Shown here: one piece after another, positions 44,580 through 44,586 of the stretch | How the letters are laid out: every line of letters begins with the position of its first letter | Position numbering within the stretch: the first letter of the stretch is position 1 | DNA from: Hellea sp. | Lineage (GTDB): Bacteria > Pseudomonadota > Alphaproteobacteria > Caulobacterales > Maricaulaceae | Length of the DNA stretch: 44,586 nucleotides | Direction of reading: 5' to 3' | Assembly: GCA_020629135.1 (NCBI GenBank) | Contig: JAHDDX010000014.1 | Span: forward strand, 1-44,586 | Notes under the pieces: model-generated | Seen by the model: the letters and a program-made list of their open reading frames with translations, nothing else | Told to the model about the DNA's origin: nothing | Databases searched by the model: none | Program-made: the position numbers and the translations under genes

Positions 44580-44586
44580 ATGAAGA
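44580..44586 (+). CDS. Start of a further gene, cut by window edge
   Basis: AAGGAG at 44568-44573 followed 6 bases later by ATG at 44580 (MK...) marks the start of a gene that continues beyond the window. The 97-base gap before it holds no other gene, so the product cannot be named. Confidence 0.6.

Overview
The window carries ordinary chromosomal DNA of an alphaproteobacterium. Gene families and gene order both point there: ptsP-lysC-ubiG, comF-grx-nitrilase-DUF1178, argJ-parvulin-secA, and xerD-hypothetical-aroK-aroB-CNNM are neighbourhoods typical of the class. Moderate GC, a Flp pilin, a TorF-type porin and a ChrR/RpoE pair would fit a marine member of the Caulobacterales/Maricaulales/Hyphomonadales side, but that placement is inference. 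I see no insertion sequence, prophage, CRISPR array, rRNA or tRNA. No gap between genes exceeds about 205 bases.

Layout: 1-3597, the end of a leucine/isoleucine operon (leuC partial, leuD, leuB, ilvA) with overlapping genes. 3598-3774, a pair of inverted hairpin repeats. 3775-10250, a leucine/isovalerate catabolic locus: a metallo-beta-lactamase-fold hydrolase and a TetR regulator on the minus strand, divergent from liuB-liuD-liuA, with a perfect 11-bp inverted repeat operator lying over both divergent promoters. 10251-14912, nitroreductase, RidA, a FemAB/GNAT-like acyltransferase, a HIT protein and an M49-like lipoprotein metallopeptidase. 14910-21629, ptsP, lysC, ubiG and the comF group. 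21658-28174, a methyltransferase, an orphan Flp pilin coupled to a Nudix gene, argJ, a membrane parvulin and secA. 28350-30845, a porin, an AT-rich lipoprotein gene with its own promoter, a long imperfect palindrome and accA.

30962-38206 is the most distinctive part: an MFS transporter, then chrR and an ECF sigma factor (rpoE) on the minus strand, divergent from a tightly overlapping five-gene operon (FAD oxidoreductase, DUF1365, cyclopropane-fatty-acid-synthase-like methyltransferase, chalcone-isomerase-like protein, DUF1295 reductase-like membrane protein). ChrR keeps every zinc ligand known from Rhodobacter sphaeroides. Between the divergent units lie two back-to-back TGATCC-N17-GTAA promoters. 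The set reads as a singlet-oxygen-responsive membrane-lipid modification module. Its first three genes resemble the furan/methylated fatty acid enzymes; the last two have no assigned step. 38203-44586 holds xerD, a large secreted protein of unknown function, a 46-residue membrane protein, aroK, aroB, a CNNM/CBS protein, a small membrane protein and the first codons of one more gene.
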